A stretch of 29,780 nt of DNA from Nitrolancea sp040255925 (lineage in GTDB: Bacteria > Chloroflexota > Chloroflexia > Thermomicrobiales > Thermomicrobiaceae): assembly GCA_040255925.1 (NCBI GenBank), contig JBDZVX010000017.1, positions 1-29,780 on the forward strand, read 5' to 3'. Made by a program: the position numbers and the translations under genes. This document shows positions 1-8,323 of this stretch, one piece after another. The notes beneath the pieces are model-generated. The model saw only the letters and a program-made list of their open reading frames with translations. It was not told the DNA's origin and made no database searches. Numbering within the stretch: position 1 is the stretch's first letter; each line of letters opens with the position of its first letter.

Positions 1-307
1 CGGCCGTCTGCCAGGCATCCACTTCGGCCCACCGCTTCTCGCTCGCTAACGGCACGGTGCCGGTCAATGTCACCACGCCGTCGCGTACGTCCACATACAC
101 CTGGGAGAAGTCTGCCCAGGTATCGTAGGTCAGGTGATCGATGATGTCGGCTTGAATCTCCTCGTCGGTGCGGCTGACCTGATCCGGGGAGAGGCCGACC
201 CACTGCTGGACGTAGCCAGGCGGTGGTGACCAGTAGTGCGGCGCCTGGAAGCTCATGACCGCATGGGGTGGTGTCCAATATCGCGGGACGTACGGCATAC
301 GCTCCAT
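1..307 (-). CDS. BON-domain protein, C-terminus cut by window edge
   Basis: An open frame on the minus strand runs from an ATG at 307 to the left edge without a stop (about 102 codons seen). The N-terminus is rich in Pro, Tyr and Trp. It is followed from about residue 53 by a pattern typical of BON domains: an acidic helix (EEIQADIIDHL), then VYVDVRDGVVTLTGTVP and the start of a second helix (SEKRWAEVDAW). BON domains bind phospholipid or act as small periplasmic or cytoplasmic modules, often in stress proteins. An in-frame ATG at 298 may be the true start, because GAGGAG lies directly against the ATG at 307 but about 9 bases before the second one. No signal peptide is visible. The gene is divergent from the Hsp20 gene. 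The domain call is fairly secure; the function is not. Confidence 0.72.
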   Translation of the reverse strand, partial: MERMPYVPRYWTPPHAVMSFQAPHYWSPPPGYVQQWVGLSPDQVSRTDEEIQADIIDHLTYDTWADFSQVYVDVRDGVVTLTGTVPLASEKRWAEVDAWQTA

Positions 308-560
308 CTCCTCATCGTGACGTCATCCGCTCGTTGGTTGGCAACGCGTCCGGCCGGACACGCTCGTGCCCCTGCCGTCACCTCTGGGGCAGAATCCGCG
401 CCACCACGCGCACCAGCGTCCCGTTTGTCCTGGGGACTCCCTGGCCCGGATGCTCGTTTGGCAGGCTCTACTCCCAACCGGCACATGGCTTGCGAGACCA
501 TCGGGACGAGGCCCCCGGCGAGCGCCGGATGGCTAGCGCGCGCAAGGAGGGAGGTCCGTC

Positions 561-1316
561 GTGAGCATCAGCGAGGAGCCATTCGAGGGTTGGATGCTGC
601 CGGGGATATCCCCGTTCGGCATGCTTCGCGCCAGTCCCCGTTTCGCCATCGATGTCCGGGAGAAGGATAACGAGTACCTCGTCTACGCGGCATTGCCGGG
701 GGTCAGTCCGCAACAGGTCAACATCCAGGCGCAGGGGAACACGCTCTGGCTCAGTGGCGACATCCCCGAGGAACAGCCCAAAGAGGCTGGCGAGTGGCTC
801 CTGCGCGAACGGCCGGCCGGTCATTTTGAGCGGATGCTGACGTTCCCGGTCAATGTCTCGACCGAAGAGGCGCGAGCTGAGTTCCGCCATGGGATGCTGG
901 TTATCGAACTGCCGAAGGGGAGGGCCGGTCGGGAGATCCCGATTCGACAAATCCAACAGCGCGAACCGGCGCAACGGCAGGCAGGTGTGGCACAAAGTGC
1001 CCGACAGCAAGGAGCGAAGGCTATGGAAGAGCAGGGAGCGATGCCGATGGGATCGGGACTCGGTCCCGAGCAGCAGGCAGGTCAGGTGCGGTCTGGGATG
1101 ACGGTCTACGGCACGAATGGGAATGAAATCGGGATGGTCAAGGACATCCGTTCCAATGACTTCCTGGTCAGCCGTTCACTCCACCGGGATATCTACGTTC
1201 CGTTGAACGCCGTGCAGAGCGTCAGCAACGATCAGGTATACTTAAACATCCCCTCCGATCAGGTCGATGACATGAATTGGCCCAATCCTCCAATGTTTGG
1301 CGAATCGTCGAGCTAA
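561..1316 (+). CDS. Hsp20/alpha-crystallin chaperone fused to a PRC-barrel-like (DUF2171-type) domain
   Basis: GTG start preceded by AAGGAGGGAGG at 544-554. Residues about 26-130 form an alpha-crystallin domain: FAIDVREKDNEYLVYAALPG, the class signature GMLVIELPKG (111-120), and an IPI motif at 126-128 that in this family docks into neighbouring subunits. Small heat-shock proteins are ATP-independent holdases. A Gln/Ala/Arg-rich linker (about 131-175) leads to a second domain at about 178-240: GMTVYGTNGNEIGMVKDI, then a strand with DIYVPLNAVQ, ending DQVDDMNW. This resembles the PRC-barrel/DUF2171 fold. At 251 residues it is well above the roughly 140-160 usual for Hsp20. The same second domain occurs alone at 14092-14487. 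No heat-shock promoter or CIRCE element was recognised upstream. The Hsp20 call is strong; the role of the tail is unknown. Confidence 0.9.
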   Translation: MSISEEPFEGWMLPGISPFGMLRASPRFAIDVREKDNEYLVYAALPGVSPQQVNIQAQGNTLWLSGDIPEEQPKEAGEWLLRERPAGHFERMLTFPVNVSTEEARAEFRHGMLVIELPKGRAGREIPIRQIQQREPAQRQAGVAQSARQQGAKAMEEQGAMPMGSGLGPEQQAGQVRSGMTVYGTNGNEIGMVKDIRSNDFLVSRSLHRDIYVPLNAVQSVSNDQVYLNIPSDQVDDMNWPNPPMFGESSS

Positions 1317-1338
1317 GCCTCTCGCGGACGTGGTTCGA

Positions 1339-1383
1339 AACGCCCCGGATAGTCCACCAAGGACGTCCGGGGCGTTCATCTTG
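1339..1383. terminator. Likely terminator between convergent genes
   Basis: Perfect 11-bp inverted repeat, AACGCCCCGGA (1339-1349) with TCCGGGGCGTT (1366-1376). Inside it a smaller GTCC/GGAC pair (1352-1355, 1361-1364) can extend the stem. The downstream tract is only weakly T-rich. It sits 22 bases after the Hsp20 stop, between that gene and the convergent cupredoxin gene. Confidence 0.7.
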
Positions 1384-1442
1384 GTCGGTCGACCGGTGGC
1401 GGCCCGGCGGCGGTTCACCTCCGGCCAGCCGCTTTCGGATCG

Positions 1443-2006
1443 CTATGGCTCGACAGTGATCGTGCCAACCATCCCAGCCGATTCGTGGGGGATGCAGAAG
1501 TACGTGTAGTCACCCTCCACGTCAAAGGTATGACTGAAGCTCCCGTTCGGGTCGATGTTCCCGGAATCCCACGGCTGAGCGCCAGCTGGTAGCTTTGCGT
1601 TTGCCGGATCGGCGGCCATGGTTGGGTCATCGGTCACGGTGTGAATGATCCCACTGGTGTCGTTCCACGTGATTGTGCCCCCCTTCTTGATCGTGACGTG
1701 CTCCGGAACATATCTCATGTCAGCAGTCATTTCTACGGTCGCTGACATCCCGGCGGCTCCGGTAGGAGAGGCACCGGGGCTGGCCGCGCCAGGAGAAGCG
1801 GCGGGACTAGCCATCCCCGGGGAAGCCGCGGGACTGGCAGCCGGGGATGCAGGGACACTCGGCGCCGGGCTCGGTGTCGCGGTACCGCCGCAGGCTGCGA
1901 GGGCCATCATCGATACCAGCGCGGCAATCGCGATCAGCGCCCGCACCAGGAAGCGACGTCTCACCGTGTCGCCGGGGAGACCCGGAGCTCTATCGAGGTG
2001 CTGCAT
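1443..2006 (-). CDS. Cupredoxin (plastocyanin-like) lipoprotein
   Basis: The start at 2006 is chosen because AAAGGAG lies 8 bases upstream; the frame is open further but without support. The 187-residue product has basic residues, a hydrophobic segment (about 20-35) and a lipobox LAAC with Cys39, so it should be exported and lipid-anchored. A low-complexity Ser-Pro-Ala-Gly spacer (about 45-86) follows. The cupredoxin domain occupies about 88-187. Its type 1 copper ligands are visible: His122 in GIIHTV, then Cys171, His174 and Met179 in YFCIPHESAGM. The C-x2-H-x4-M spacing is that of plastocyanins. The likely role is single-electron transfer at the outer face of the membrane; the redox partner is not in the window. 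Confidence 0.9.
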   Translation of the reverse strand: MQHLDRAPGLPGDTVRRRFLVRALIAIAALVSMMALAACGGTATPSPAPSVPASPAASPAASPGMASPAASPGAASPGASPTGAAGMSATVEMTADMRYVPEHVTIKKGGTITWNDTSGIIHTVTDDPTMAADPANAKLPAGAQPWDSGNIDPNGSFSHTFDVEGDYTYFCIPHESAGMVGTITVEP

Positions 2007-2113
2007 GCGTGTACTCCTTTCCGACAAGGGATCAAATGACGAACAGCGCCGGTTGCACGCACCCTTCGTGGGTGACCCGGACCCCAACCACCCCTGAGCA
2101 TAAACGGAATTCC

Positions 2114-2128
2114 TTAAGGGCACCTTAA
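2114..2128. promoter_or_regulatory. Small dyad upstream of the cupredoxin gene
   Basis: TTAAGG-GCA-CCTTAA is a perfect 6-bp dyad in an AT-rich patch between the divergent cupredoxin and FAH-family genes. It could be an operator or part of a promoter. There is no further support. Confidence 0.25.
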
Positions 2129-2231
2129 TTCCCCGGCGGGTTTTCCCTTGATCTGGCCATCGGTATCGCTGATGATAGTCCCAGCGGATGCCTGATCCAG
2201 CGGCTGGACAGGGATGAAGGAGGGTAGTAGC

Positions 2232-3008
2232 GTGCGAATCGTTCGCTTCGAGCGCGGTGGTTGTGCCATGACCGGCATTCTTGAAGAGGGTATTGTCCGT
2301 GAGGCGGCGGGCGATCTCTTCAGCCGGCTCCGGCCGGGTGATCTGGTTGCGCCGATCGAAGATGTCCGGCTGCTTCCTCCGGTACAGCCCGGAAAGATCG
2401 TTGCGATCGGGCTCAACCACCTCGATCACATCCTCGCTGATGGATTTGGCCGTGAACGGCCGGCGAATCCGATTATCTTCCTCAAACCGCCGAGTTCCCT
2501 AACCGGCCACGGCTCGGATATCGTGCTGCCGGTCGGGCCGGAGCGGATCGAGAGTGAGGCGGAGCTTGCGGTGATCATTGGGCGGCGGGCGCGCTATGTC
2601 CGGGCGGATCAGGCCCTGGATTACATGCTTGGCCTGACGTGCGCGAACGATGTCAGCGCTCGTGACTACCAGTTTGCCGACGGTCAGTGGGTGCGCGCCA
2701 AGGGTTTCGATACGTTCACGCCGCTTGGCCCCTGCATCGTCACCGGCTTGCGTCCGGATAACCTCACGATCACCTGCCGGTTGAACGGTCAGGTGCATCA
2801 GGAGTCCTCGACGAGCAAGCTCCTCTTCGACGTTCCCTACCTGATCGAGTTCATCAGCCGGGTTATGACGCTGGAGCCGGGGGATGTAATCCTGACCGGA
2901 ACTCCGGCTCATCCACCACGGATGAAGCCTGGCGATATTGTTGAAGTTGAAATCGAGGGCGTGGGAATACTCCGGAACCCGGTCGTGGCCGAGGAACCGC
3001 CGCTCTGA
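2232..3008 (+). CDS. Fumarylacetoacetate hydrolase (FAH) family protein
   Basis: The start is the GTG at 2232 (VRIVRFE...), with AAGGAGGG at 2217-2224 and a 7-base spacer. An upstream in-frame ATG at 2214 overlaps that ribosome site and is rejected. The 258-residue protein has the family layout: an N-terminal barrel-like part, KIVAIGLNHLDH (a variant of the usual GLNYxxHA), PIIFLKPPSSLTGHG, the acidic metal-binding ESEAELAVIIGR, NDVSARDYQ, and the C-terminal GDVILTGTP. Members hydrolyse or decarboxylate 2-oxo acids in aromatic catabolism, or decarboxylate oxaloacetate. The substrate cannot be read from sequence, and no pathway partners are adjacent. Confidence 0.9.
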   Translation: MRIVRFERGGCAMTGILEEGIVREAAGDLFSRLRPGDLVAPIEDVRLLPPVQPGKIVAIGLNHLDHILADGFGRERPANPIIFLKPPSSLTGHGSDIVLPVGPERIESEAELAVIIGRRARYVRADQALDYMLGLTCANDVSARDYQFADGQWVRAKGFDTFTPLGPCIVTGLRPDNLTITCRLNGQVHQESSTSKLLFDVPYLIEFISRVMTLEPGDVILTGTPAHPPRMKPGDIVEVEIEGVGILRNPVVAEEPPL

Positions 3009-3037
3009 AGCCCGCTTCCGGCGCGCTGGACTTGATG

Positions 3038-4138
3038 TTACGGTCTCTTGCCGGAACCGATAATCTCTTCGATCGAGCGTAGCCCTTCCCGCTCGATGAA
3101 GGCGAGCAGATCCCGGCAGATCCGGCCGGGGAGCGCCGGGCCGCCGTAGATGAAGGCGGTATAGAGTTGGACCAGGCTGGCTCCGGCCCGCATCCGTTCG
3201 ATGACGTCCGCGGCGCTTCCGATGCCCCCAACGCCGATGATCGGCAGCGAATCCCCGCAGCGCCGGTGAACCTCCCGGACCAGCACCGTCGCTCGCCTCC
3301 ATAACGGTCGCCCACTGAGACCGCCGGGAACATTCGGTGCCGACCTGCATAAGCTGCTTCGATCGGTGGTGGTGTTCGCAACGATGACGCCGCTGGCGCC
3401 GCCGTCCACCGCGCCGGCGAGTACGGCATCGAGTCCGTGTTCGTCGAGGTCGGGCGCGATCTTGACCAGGACCGGCCTCGGCTGTCCGTTGTGCAACCGG
3501 GCGCAGCGCTGGTTGGCATCTTGGACCGCCCGGAGAATCGCGGCCAGCGACTCCTGTTGCTGCAGGTCGCGGAGGCCCGGAGTATTCGGCGAGCTGATAT
3601 TGATCGCGAGGTAGTTCGCCACGTCCCAGAGCGCTTCCAGCACGGCTACGTAATCTTCCGCCGCGGCCTCCAGTGGAGTGTCCCGGTTCTTCCCGAGATT
3701 GATCCCAATGACCCCCGCGTGCCGCCGCGCGACGAGCCTGCGCCGCACCCCGGCCGCTCCATCGCTTGGGAAGCCGAGCGCGTTGATCAGTGCACCCTCG
3801 TCCGCCAGTCGCCAGAGTCGTGGTGGCGCGTTGCCGGGCTGCGGCCGGTGAGTGACGGTCCCGATTTCGACCGATCCGAAGCCGAGCGCGAGCAGCCCGG
3901 TGACCGCCTCCGCGTTCTTGTCCAGCCCAGCCGCGACGCCGAGTGGATTGGGAAAGCTGATGCCGAACCGCTGGACCCGCAGCCGGTCATCGTCCGGCCC
4001 GGCGAACCGGCCAAGGAGCCAGGGTCCGCCAGGGATGCGCCCGGATAGCTGGAGCAGCCAGAGCCCAAGATGGTGGGCGCGCTCCGGCTCGATTTGCGCA
4101 AGTACGGGATAGGCCAGCGAACGGTAGAGATCGGCCAT
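3038..4138 (-). CDS. pyrD: Dihydroorotate dehydrogenase (quinone), class 2
   Basis: Oxidises dihydroorotate to orotate, the fourth step of pyrimidine synthesis, passing electrons to membrane quinone. The 366-residue product starts MADLYRSLAYPVL and includes the short N-terminal helical extension (PERAHHLGLWLL) that marks class 2 enzymes and contacts the membrane. Other motifs are GVAAGLDKNAEAV, INLGKNRDTP, NISSPNTPGLR with the catalytic Ser of this class (Ser183), LVKIAPDL with Lys226, VANTTT, and the FMN phosphate loop GVGGIGSAADV, followed by LVQLYTAFIYGGP. The start at 4138 is chosen from family N-termini; the nearest purine-rich tract (GGAGGAGAGG) is rather far upstream. No other pyrimidine genes are nearby. 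It is convergent with the FAH-family gene, with a 29-base gap. Confidence 0.95.
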   Translation of the reverse strand: MADLYRSLAYPVLAQIEPERAHHLGLWLLQLSGRIPGGPWLLGRFAGPDDDRLRVQRFGISFPNPLGVAAGLDKNAEAVTGLLALGFGSVEIGTVTHRPQPGNAPPRLWRLADEGALINALGFPSDGAAGVRRRLVARRHAGVIGINLGKNRDTPLEAAAEDYVAVLEALWDVANYLAINISSPNTPGLRDLQQQESLAAILRAVQDANQRCARLHNGQPRPVLVKIAPDLDEHGLDAVLAGAVDGGASGVIVANTTTDRSSLCRSAPNVPGGLSGRPLWRRATVLVREVHRRCGDSLPIIGVGGIGSAADVIERMRAGASLVQLYTAFIYGGPALPGRICRDLLAFIEREGLRSIEEIIGSGKRP

Positions 4139-4475
4139 GGTTTTGGAGATCGCGTCCTCTCCTCCGTGTCCAATATCACGGCCATGATGATAGCGCGCCA
4201 GGCGGCCGGACAGGATGACCCAGCGTGATTCTCCCCGATCTCGTCCAAAACCTACCTGGCCGGATGGTGCCATAATCCCCCGACTTTGGCTGCTGAACGT
4301 GGGAAAACCTGGGTATTTCGCGCCTTTGAGACCCGGCCGCTTGGGTACCGGCTACCTGGCTACCTGGCCACCTGACCGGTGTCCGGCGCGGCCAACTCTT
4401 CTACAGTAACTATCAAGACCGACTTTTGGTGCCCCGAAGTGGCGTTCAATGAGTGTACGGCAAGGAGCAGAAGCC
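4139..4475. other. Divergent intergenic region with an 8-bp tandem repeat
   Basis: This 337-base gap lies between pyrD and the coiled-coil gene, and should hold both promoters. The only structure seen is three tandem octamers at 4350-4373: GGCTACCT, GGCTACCT, GGCCACCT. A related CTACCTGGCC lies near 4251. No convincing gene or terminator was found. Confidence 0.5.
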
Positions 4476-5114
4476 ATGGTGTCTACCGCGAGCGCGGGTT
4501 CGATGGCGCTGGGTACCCCCAACACGGCGGAAGGGGACGCCGCCGAATTTCCGAAGCCTTGGGATATGGATGGAATCCGTGAGGCGCTCGTGTCCTACGC
4601 CCTGGTCGGATTGCGGGACGAATGGGAGAGTCTCGAACAGCGGGAAGCCCAGATCGCGGCCCAGATGCAGGCGCTGGAAGCGCAGCCAACGAATAATGCC
4701 CTTCGCCGGTTTGTCGTGTCGGATACCGCCCGGTTTCTGCAGGAGGAGCGGGCGAGCCTAATCCGGCGCCGGGAAGAGATCAAAGCGCAATGGCAGTCGC
4801 TCCAATCCGAGCAGGCAGGTGCCCGGATTTTCATCGAACCACGCGGTGCGGTGGCCATCGATGAAGATGCGTATCTCTCCTCCGCCTTCAAATCCGTCAT
4901 GGCCGGCATTTTCGTTGGCGCCCCGGTGGGTGGCCTGGCCGGTCTCGGCCTGATGGCGCTCGTCATGTCCGCGACGATGGGCTGGCTACTCGTCGGGGTC
5001 TACGCGGGTGTCGCGGCAGGCACGCTCGTCGGTGGGTTTGGCGGCCGGTACACCCAGGTTCTCGCCAGTGAAACGCGGACGCAAAGCATTCCCCTCTTTG
5101 AGGGCGGCGCCTAG
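4476..5114 (+). CDS. Coiled-coil protein with C-terminal two-helix membrane hairpin (unknown family)
   Basis: ATG at 4476 follows AAGGAG with an 8-base spacer. The 212-residue protein has three parts. The N-terminus (1-30) is Ala/Gly-rich. The middle (about 34-112) is strongly charged and helical, with SYALVGLRDEWESLEQ, SDTARFLQEERASL and IRRREEIKAQW, and probably forms an antiparallel coiled coil. The C-terminus has two Gly/Ala-rich hydrophobic segments (about 141-165 and 168-190) resembling a glycine-zipper hairpin. The middle part aligns with the soluble 135-residue protein at 9136-9543, so the two are paralogues. It lies about 100 bases upstream of the nitrate/nitrite-type transporter, in the same direction. 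I do not recognise a named family. A membrane-associated scaffold or sensor accessory is possible but unproven. Confidence 0.8.
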   Translation: MVSTASAGSMALGTPNTAEGDAAEFPKPWDMDGIREALVSYALVGLRDEWESLEQREAQIAAQMQALEAQPTNNALRRFVVSDTARFLQEERASLIRRREEIKAQWQSLQSEQAGARIFIEPRGAVAIDEDAYLSSAFKSVMAGIFVGAPVGGLAGLGLMALVMSATMGWLLVGVYAGVAAGTLVGGFGGRYTQVLASETRTQSIPLFEGGA

Positions 5115-5216
5115 GACGCCCTGGAGCATTGATCGATCCGGCCGACCCGCCATCGGCGCCGATGGCTGGGCGGTGCCCATTGGTGGCTCGGCTTCATCGT
5201 GATAGGGAAGGAACCC

Positions 5217-6536
5217 ATGCAAGAGAAGGGAACACGTGGCGGAACACTCCAGATGATATTGGCGGCACTGGTGTTCACCATCTGCTTCTTCGTCTGGGGT
5301 GCGGTTGCGGCACTTGCCCCCGTGTTTAAGGAGCTCTACCACCTCTCCGCCAGCCAGGTCGCGCTCCTGGTGGCGGTGCCGACCCTGCTTGGGTCAGTGG
5401 CGCGTTTTCCGCTCGGGATTCTGGCGGACCGTTTTGGTGGGCGCCTGGTCTTTAGTGTGCTCATGGTGATCCTGCTCGCCCCGGTTGGACTGATGTCGCT
5501 CACCAATTCCTATGTCAGTGTCCTTGCCGTGGCGTTCTTCATCGGGTTGGCCGGGGCCTCCTTCGCGATCGGTGTGCCCTTCGTCTCCGGGTGGTTCCCG
5601 CCGTCCCGGCAGGGTACCGCGCTCGGGATCTACGGGCTCGGTACCGGTGGAACCGCGATCAGTGCATTGGTTCTTCCACGGGTGGCGAACGGCTATGGGT
5701 TGCCGTACGCGTTCTTGGTTCTCTTGCCGATACTGGCGCTGGCCCTCGTCCTGTTTTTTCTCATGGCCCGGAATGCTCCAACGTTTAAGCCTTCGAAGGT
5801 CCCGGTCCGGGAGAAGCTGGCGGTCATTAAGCGGAAGCCGATGTCCTGGGTGCTTGCCCTGTTCTACTTCGTGACCTTCGGCGGATTCGTGGCGCTCGGA
5901 AGCTACATGCCGACGTTCCTGGTCAGTGAGTATGGGCTCACAAAAGCCGGTGCCGGCGGCTATGCGTCGCTGTTCATCCTGACATCGGTCCTGGCGCGAC
6001 CGCTTGGCGGCATCTTGGCGGACCGGGTTAAGCCCACCTCGATCTTGACCGGGGTGTTCCTGATTGGCGCGGTCCTCCAGATCGTGCTTGCCTTCCAGCC
6101 GTCCCTTACCATCCTCATCGCGACGTTCCTGGTGATCGCGGTTCTCCTGGGTCTGGGCAGCGGCGCGGTGTTCAAGCTCGTGGGGTCGCAGTTCTCCAAG
6201 GACGCAGGTGTCGTGGGTGGCATGGTCGGCACAATCGGTGGATTGGGTGGCTTTTTTCCCCCGCTGCTGATGGGGATGGTGAAAGATGTGACCGGGACGT
6301 ATGCCCTTGGATTCATGCTCCTCTCCTGGTTCGCTCTGATCTGCATCGTCGTCAACGTGCTGGTGTTGCAGCGCCTGGTGTTTGGGCGCCGGGGAAGCGC
6401 CGCTCACGCGGTGCGGAAGGTCGCGCCCGAGGTCCCGGCCGGGATGGCAGCACCGGTGATGCCGAACGGAACCGCCCAGCGAGCGGCGGGGGTCGTTCGC
6501 TTAGAAGAGGAGCGCGGCCTATCCCAACGGTTATAG
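5217..6536 (+). CDS. narK: Nitrate/nitrite transporter, MFS superfamily, NarK-like
   Basis: ATG at 5217 follows AGGGAAGGA with a short spacer; an in-frame GTG at 5199 lacks a ribosome site. The 439 residues hold about 12 hydrophobic segments. Features of the nitrate-nitrite porter family are present. These are FFVWGAVAALAPVFK in helix 1, the helix 2 Arg63 in VARFPLGILADRFGGR, the first signature GASFAIGVPFVSGWFPPS (113-130) with GTALGIYGLGTGG, the helix 8 Arg261 in LARPLGGILADR, and the second signature GVVGGMVGTIGGLGGFFPP (331-349). In this family the two arginines bind the anion. Direction (nitrate uptake, nitrite export or exchange) cannot be decided. It precedes a NarX/NarL-like two-component pair on the same strand, supporting a nitrogen-oxyanion role. 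The C-terminal tail of about 50 residues is polar. Confidence 0.88.
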   Translation: MQEKGTRGGTLQMILAALVFTICFFVWGAVAALAPVFKELYHLSASQVALLVAVPTLLGSVARFPLGILADRFGGRLVFSVLMVILLAPVGLMSLTNSYVSVLAVAFFIGLAGASFAIGVPFVSGWFPPSRQGTALGIYGLGTGGTAISALVLPRVANGYGLPYAFLVLLPILALALVLFFLMARNAPTFKPSKVPVREKLAVIKRKPMSWVLALFYFVTFGGFVALGSYMPTFLVSEYGLTKAGAGGYASLFILTSVLARPLGGILADRVKPTSILTGVFLIGAVLQIVLAFQPSLTILIATFLVIAVLLGLGSGAVFKLVGSQFSKDAGVVGGMVGTIGGLGGFFPPLLMGMVKDVTGTYALGFMLLSWFALICIVVNVLVLQRLVFGRRGSAAHAVRKVAPEVPAGMAAPVMPNGTAQRAAGVVRLEEERGLSQRL

Positions 6537-6604
6537 CAGCACCGTGTACCCATCCGGATCGGTAGCTCGCTTGTCCATACCAGGGGGTTCGGGTAGGCTT
6601 TCTC

Positions 6605-8323
6605 ATGGATATGATCGATCATACGGGTGCCGATCCGGCTGGTGACATGGGAACTGTGGTGTCCCGGAATTCCGGGGAAGGTGTCAACGTCGATGGCGGT
6701 GATCCGCATCGACCCCGGGTGACGCGACCCGCGTTCGTCCGGTATTCCCTGGCGTTCTTTACAAGCGCGCTCGCGTTACTCCTGACGCTGCTCTATACGA
6801 GGCTGATCGGTACAACCGCCCCGTTCATCCTATTCTTCGCGGCCGTCGTCGTCAGTTCCTGGTACGGTGGCCTGGGGCCGGGGCTGCTGGCCATCGCGAT
6901 CGCCGCGCTGGTCACGGACTACTTCTTCCTTCCACCGACGCAATCCCTGCACATGACCCAGAGCAGCTTCCTGGAGCTGCTTCTGTTCCTCCTAGCGGCG
7001 CTGCTGATCGCCTGGCTGACTGCCGCGCTCCGTTCCGCCTACCGGCGAGCCGAGGCGGCACAAATCCGGGAAAAGCTGGCGCGCGCCGAGGCTGAGCGGG
7101 CCCAGCGACGATTCGCCTTTCTTTTTGAAGCGAGCGCGCTGCTGGCCGGCTCGCTCGATTGGCGCACGACGCTCACGAGCATGGCCGATCTGACCGTGCC
7201 GGAAATGGCGGACTGGTGCCTCGTCGATGTGACTGAGCCGGATGGGGCTATTCGCCGGGTCGCGACCGCGAAACTCAGCGCATCTCGGAGTAACCAGGTA
7301 CATGCGCGCGATCACCGCTATTTCCCCGACTTGGATGCGCCATTTGGGGTTTCTAGGGTCATGCGCACCGGCGAGCCGGAAATTTACCCGGAGATCCCTG
7401 AGCCTGTGCTTGTGGATCTTGCACATGGCGCCGAAGATCTCGCCGTGATGCGCCAGATCGATCCCAAATCGGCGATGATCGTCCCGCTCGTTGCCCGGAA
7501 TCGGACACTCGGCACGATCACGTTCATCTCCGCCGAGTCGGGGCGTCATTATGGTCCGGGGGATCTCGCTCTGGCGGAAGTTCTGACGCGCCGGGCGGCG
7601 CTTGCGGTCGACAACACGCGGCTGTACCGGGAGCTGGCCGAGAGCAAGCAACAACTTCAGAACCTGGTCGGGCGCCTGCTGGTCGCGCAGGAAGAAGAGC
7701 GGCGCCGGGTATCGTATGAAGTGCACGACGAGCTCGCGCAAGTTGCCAACGCGGCTCAGCTCCACCTGGAGACCTACGCGCATGACTACCCACCCGGCTC
7801 GTCCGAGGCGCGGGAAGACCTGGAGCGCGCGGTGGAGTTGGCCCGGCGTACGGTACGAGATGCCCGGCGCGTGGTGAACAACTTGCGGCCAACCACGCTG
7901 GATGACTTCGGACTGGCAGCTGCGCTCCGCTTGCATGTTGAGGAGTTGCGGGCCGAGGGGTGGCAGATCGGCTATCAGGAGGGACTGGGGGAAGATCGCT
8001 TGCCTCCCCTCGTCGAGACAGCCCTGTTCCGCGTGGCCCAGGAATCGCTGACCAACGTGCGGAAACACGCACAGACCACACAGGCGAATGTCACACTCGA
8101 ACGGCGTCGGGATACGATCCATCTCGAAGTCCAGGACTGGGGCCGGGGGTTCGATCCGGCTGGGGTCCGGGAGGGTGGCGCCGGAGAGCGCGTCGGGCTC
8201 CCTGGTATGCGGGAGCGAATCGCCTGGCTGGGTGGCCACTGTATCATTGAGAGTGAACCGGGTGGAGGTACCCGCGTGACCGTTGAGGTCCCGTTGGAGG
8301 GAGCCATTGCAAATGAACTCTGA
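6605..8323 (+). CDS. Membrane sensor histidine kinase, NarX/LiaS-type (DUF4118-GAF-HisKA_3-HATPase)
   Basis: 572 residues; ATG at 6605 follows a GGGTAGG tract. After a polar N-terminus, four hydrophobic segments (about 44-66, 72-87, 91-110, 121-142), with short loops and SWYGGLGPGLLAI, resemble the KdpD-type DUF4118 membrane domain. A linker coiled coil (about 143-170) leads to a GAF domain (about 172-340, with SAMIVPLVARNRTLGTITFI). The dimerisation/phosphoacceptor region has RRRVSYEVHDELAQ with His374, the HisKA_3 pattern of kinases that pair with LuxR-type regulators. The ATPase part shows FRVAQESLTNVRKHAQ (N box), DWGRGFD (G1) and GLPGMRERI (G2). There is almost no extracytoplasmic domain, so it probably senses through the membrane or GAF domain rather than with a NarX-type periplasmic loop. 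The stop overlaps the next start by 11 bases. Confidence 0.93.
   Translation: MDMIDHTGADPAGDMGTVVSRNSGEGVNVDGGDPHRPRVTRPAFVRYSLAFFTSALALLLTLLYTRLIGTTAPFILFFAAVVVSSWYGGLGPGLLAIAIAALVTDYFFLPPTQSLHMTQSSFLELLLFLLAALLIAWLTAALRSAYRRAEAAQIREKLARAEAERAQRRFAFLFEASALLAGSLDWRTTLTSMADLTVPEMADWCLVDVTEPDGAIRRVATAKLSASRSNQVHARDHRYFPDLDAPFGVSRVMRTGEPEIYPEIPEPVLVDLAHGAEDLAVMRQIDPKSAMIVPLVARNRTLGTITFISAESGRHYGPGDLALAEVLTRRAALAVDNTRLYRELAESKQQLQNLVGRLLVAQEEERRRVSYEVHDELAQVANAAQLHLETYAHDYPPGSSEAREDLERAVELARRTVRDARRVVNNLRPTTLDDFGLAAALRLHVEELRAEGWQIGYQEGLGEDRLPPLVETALFRVAQESLTNVRKHAQTTQANVTLERRRDTIHLEVQDWGRGFDPAGVREGGAGERVGLPGMRERIAWLGGHCIIESEPGGGTRVTVEVPLEGAIANEL

Noticed and set aside
1740..1875. Short repeated units that look like a tandem repeat
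   Set aside because: They encode the Ser-Pro-Ala-Gly linker of the cupredoxin lipoprotein, a common low-complexity spacer.
2214..2231. Upstream ATG as the start of the FAH-family gene
   Set aside because: It overlaps the strong AAGGAGGG ribosome site that serves the GTG at 2232, and the family N-terminus fits the GTG.
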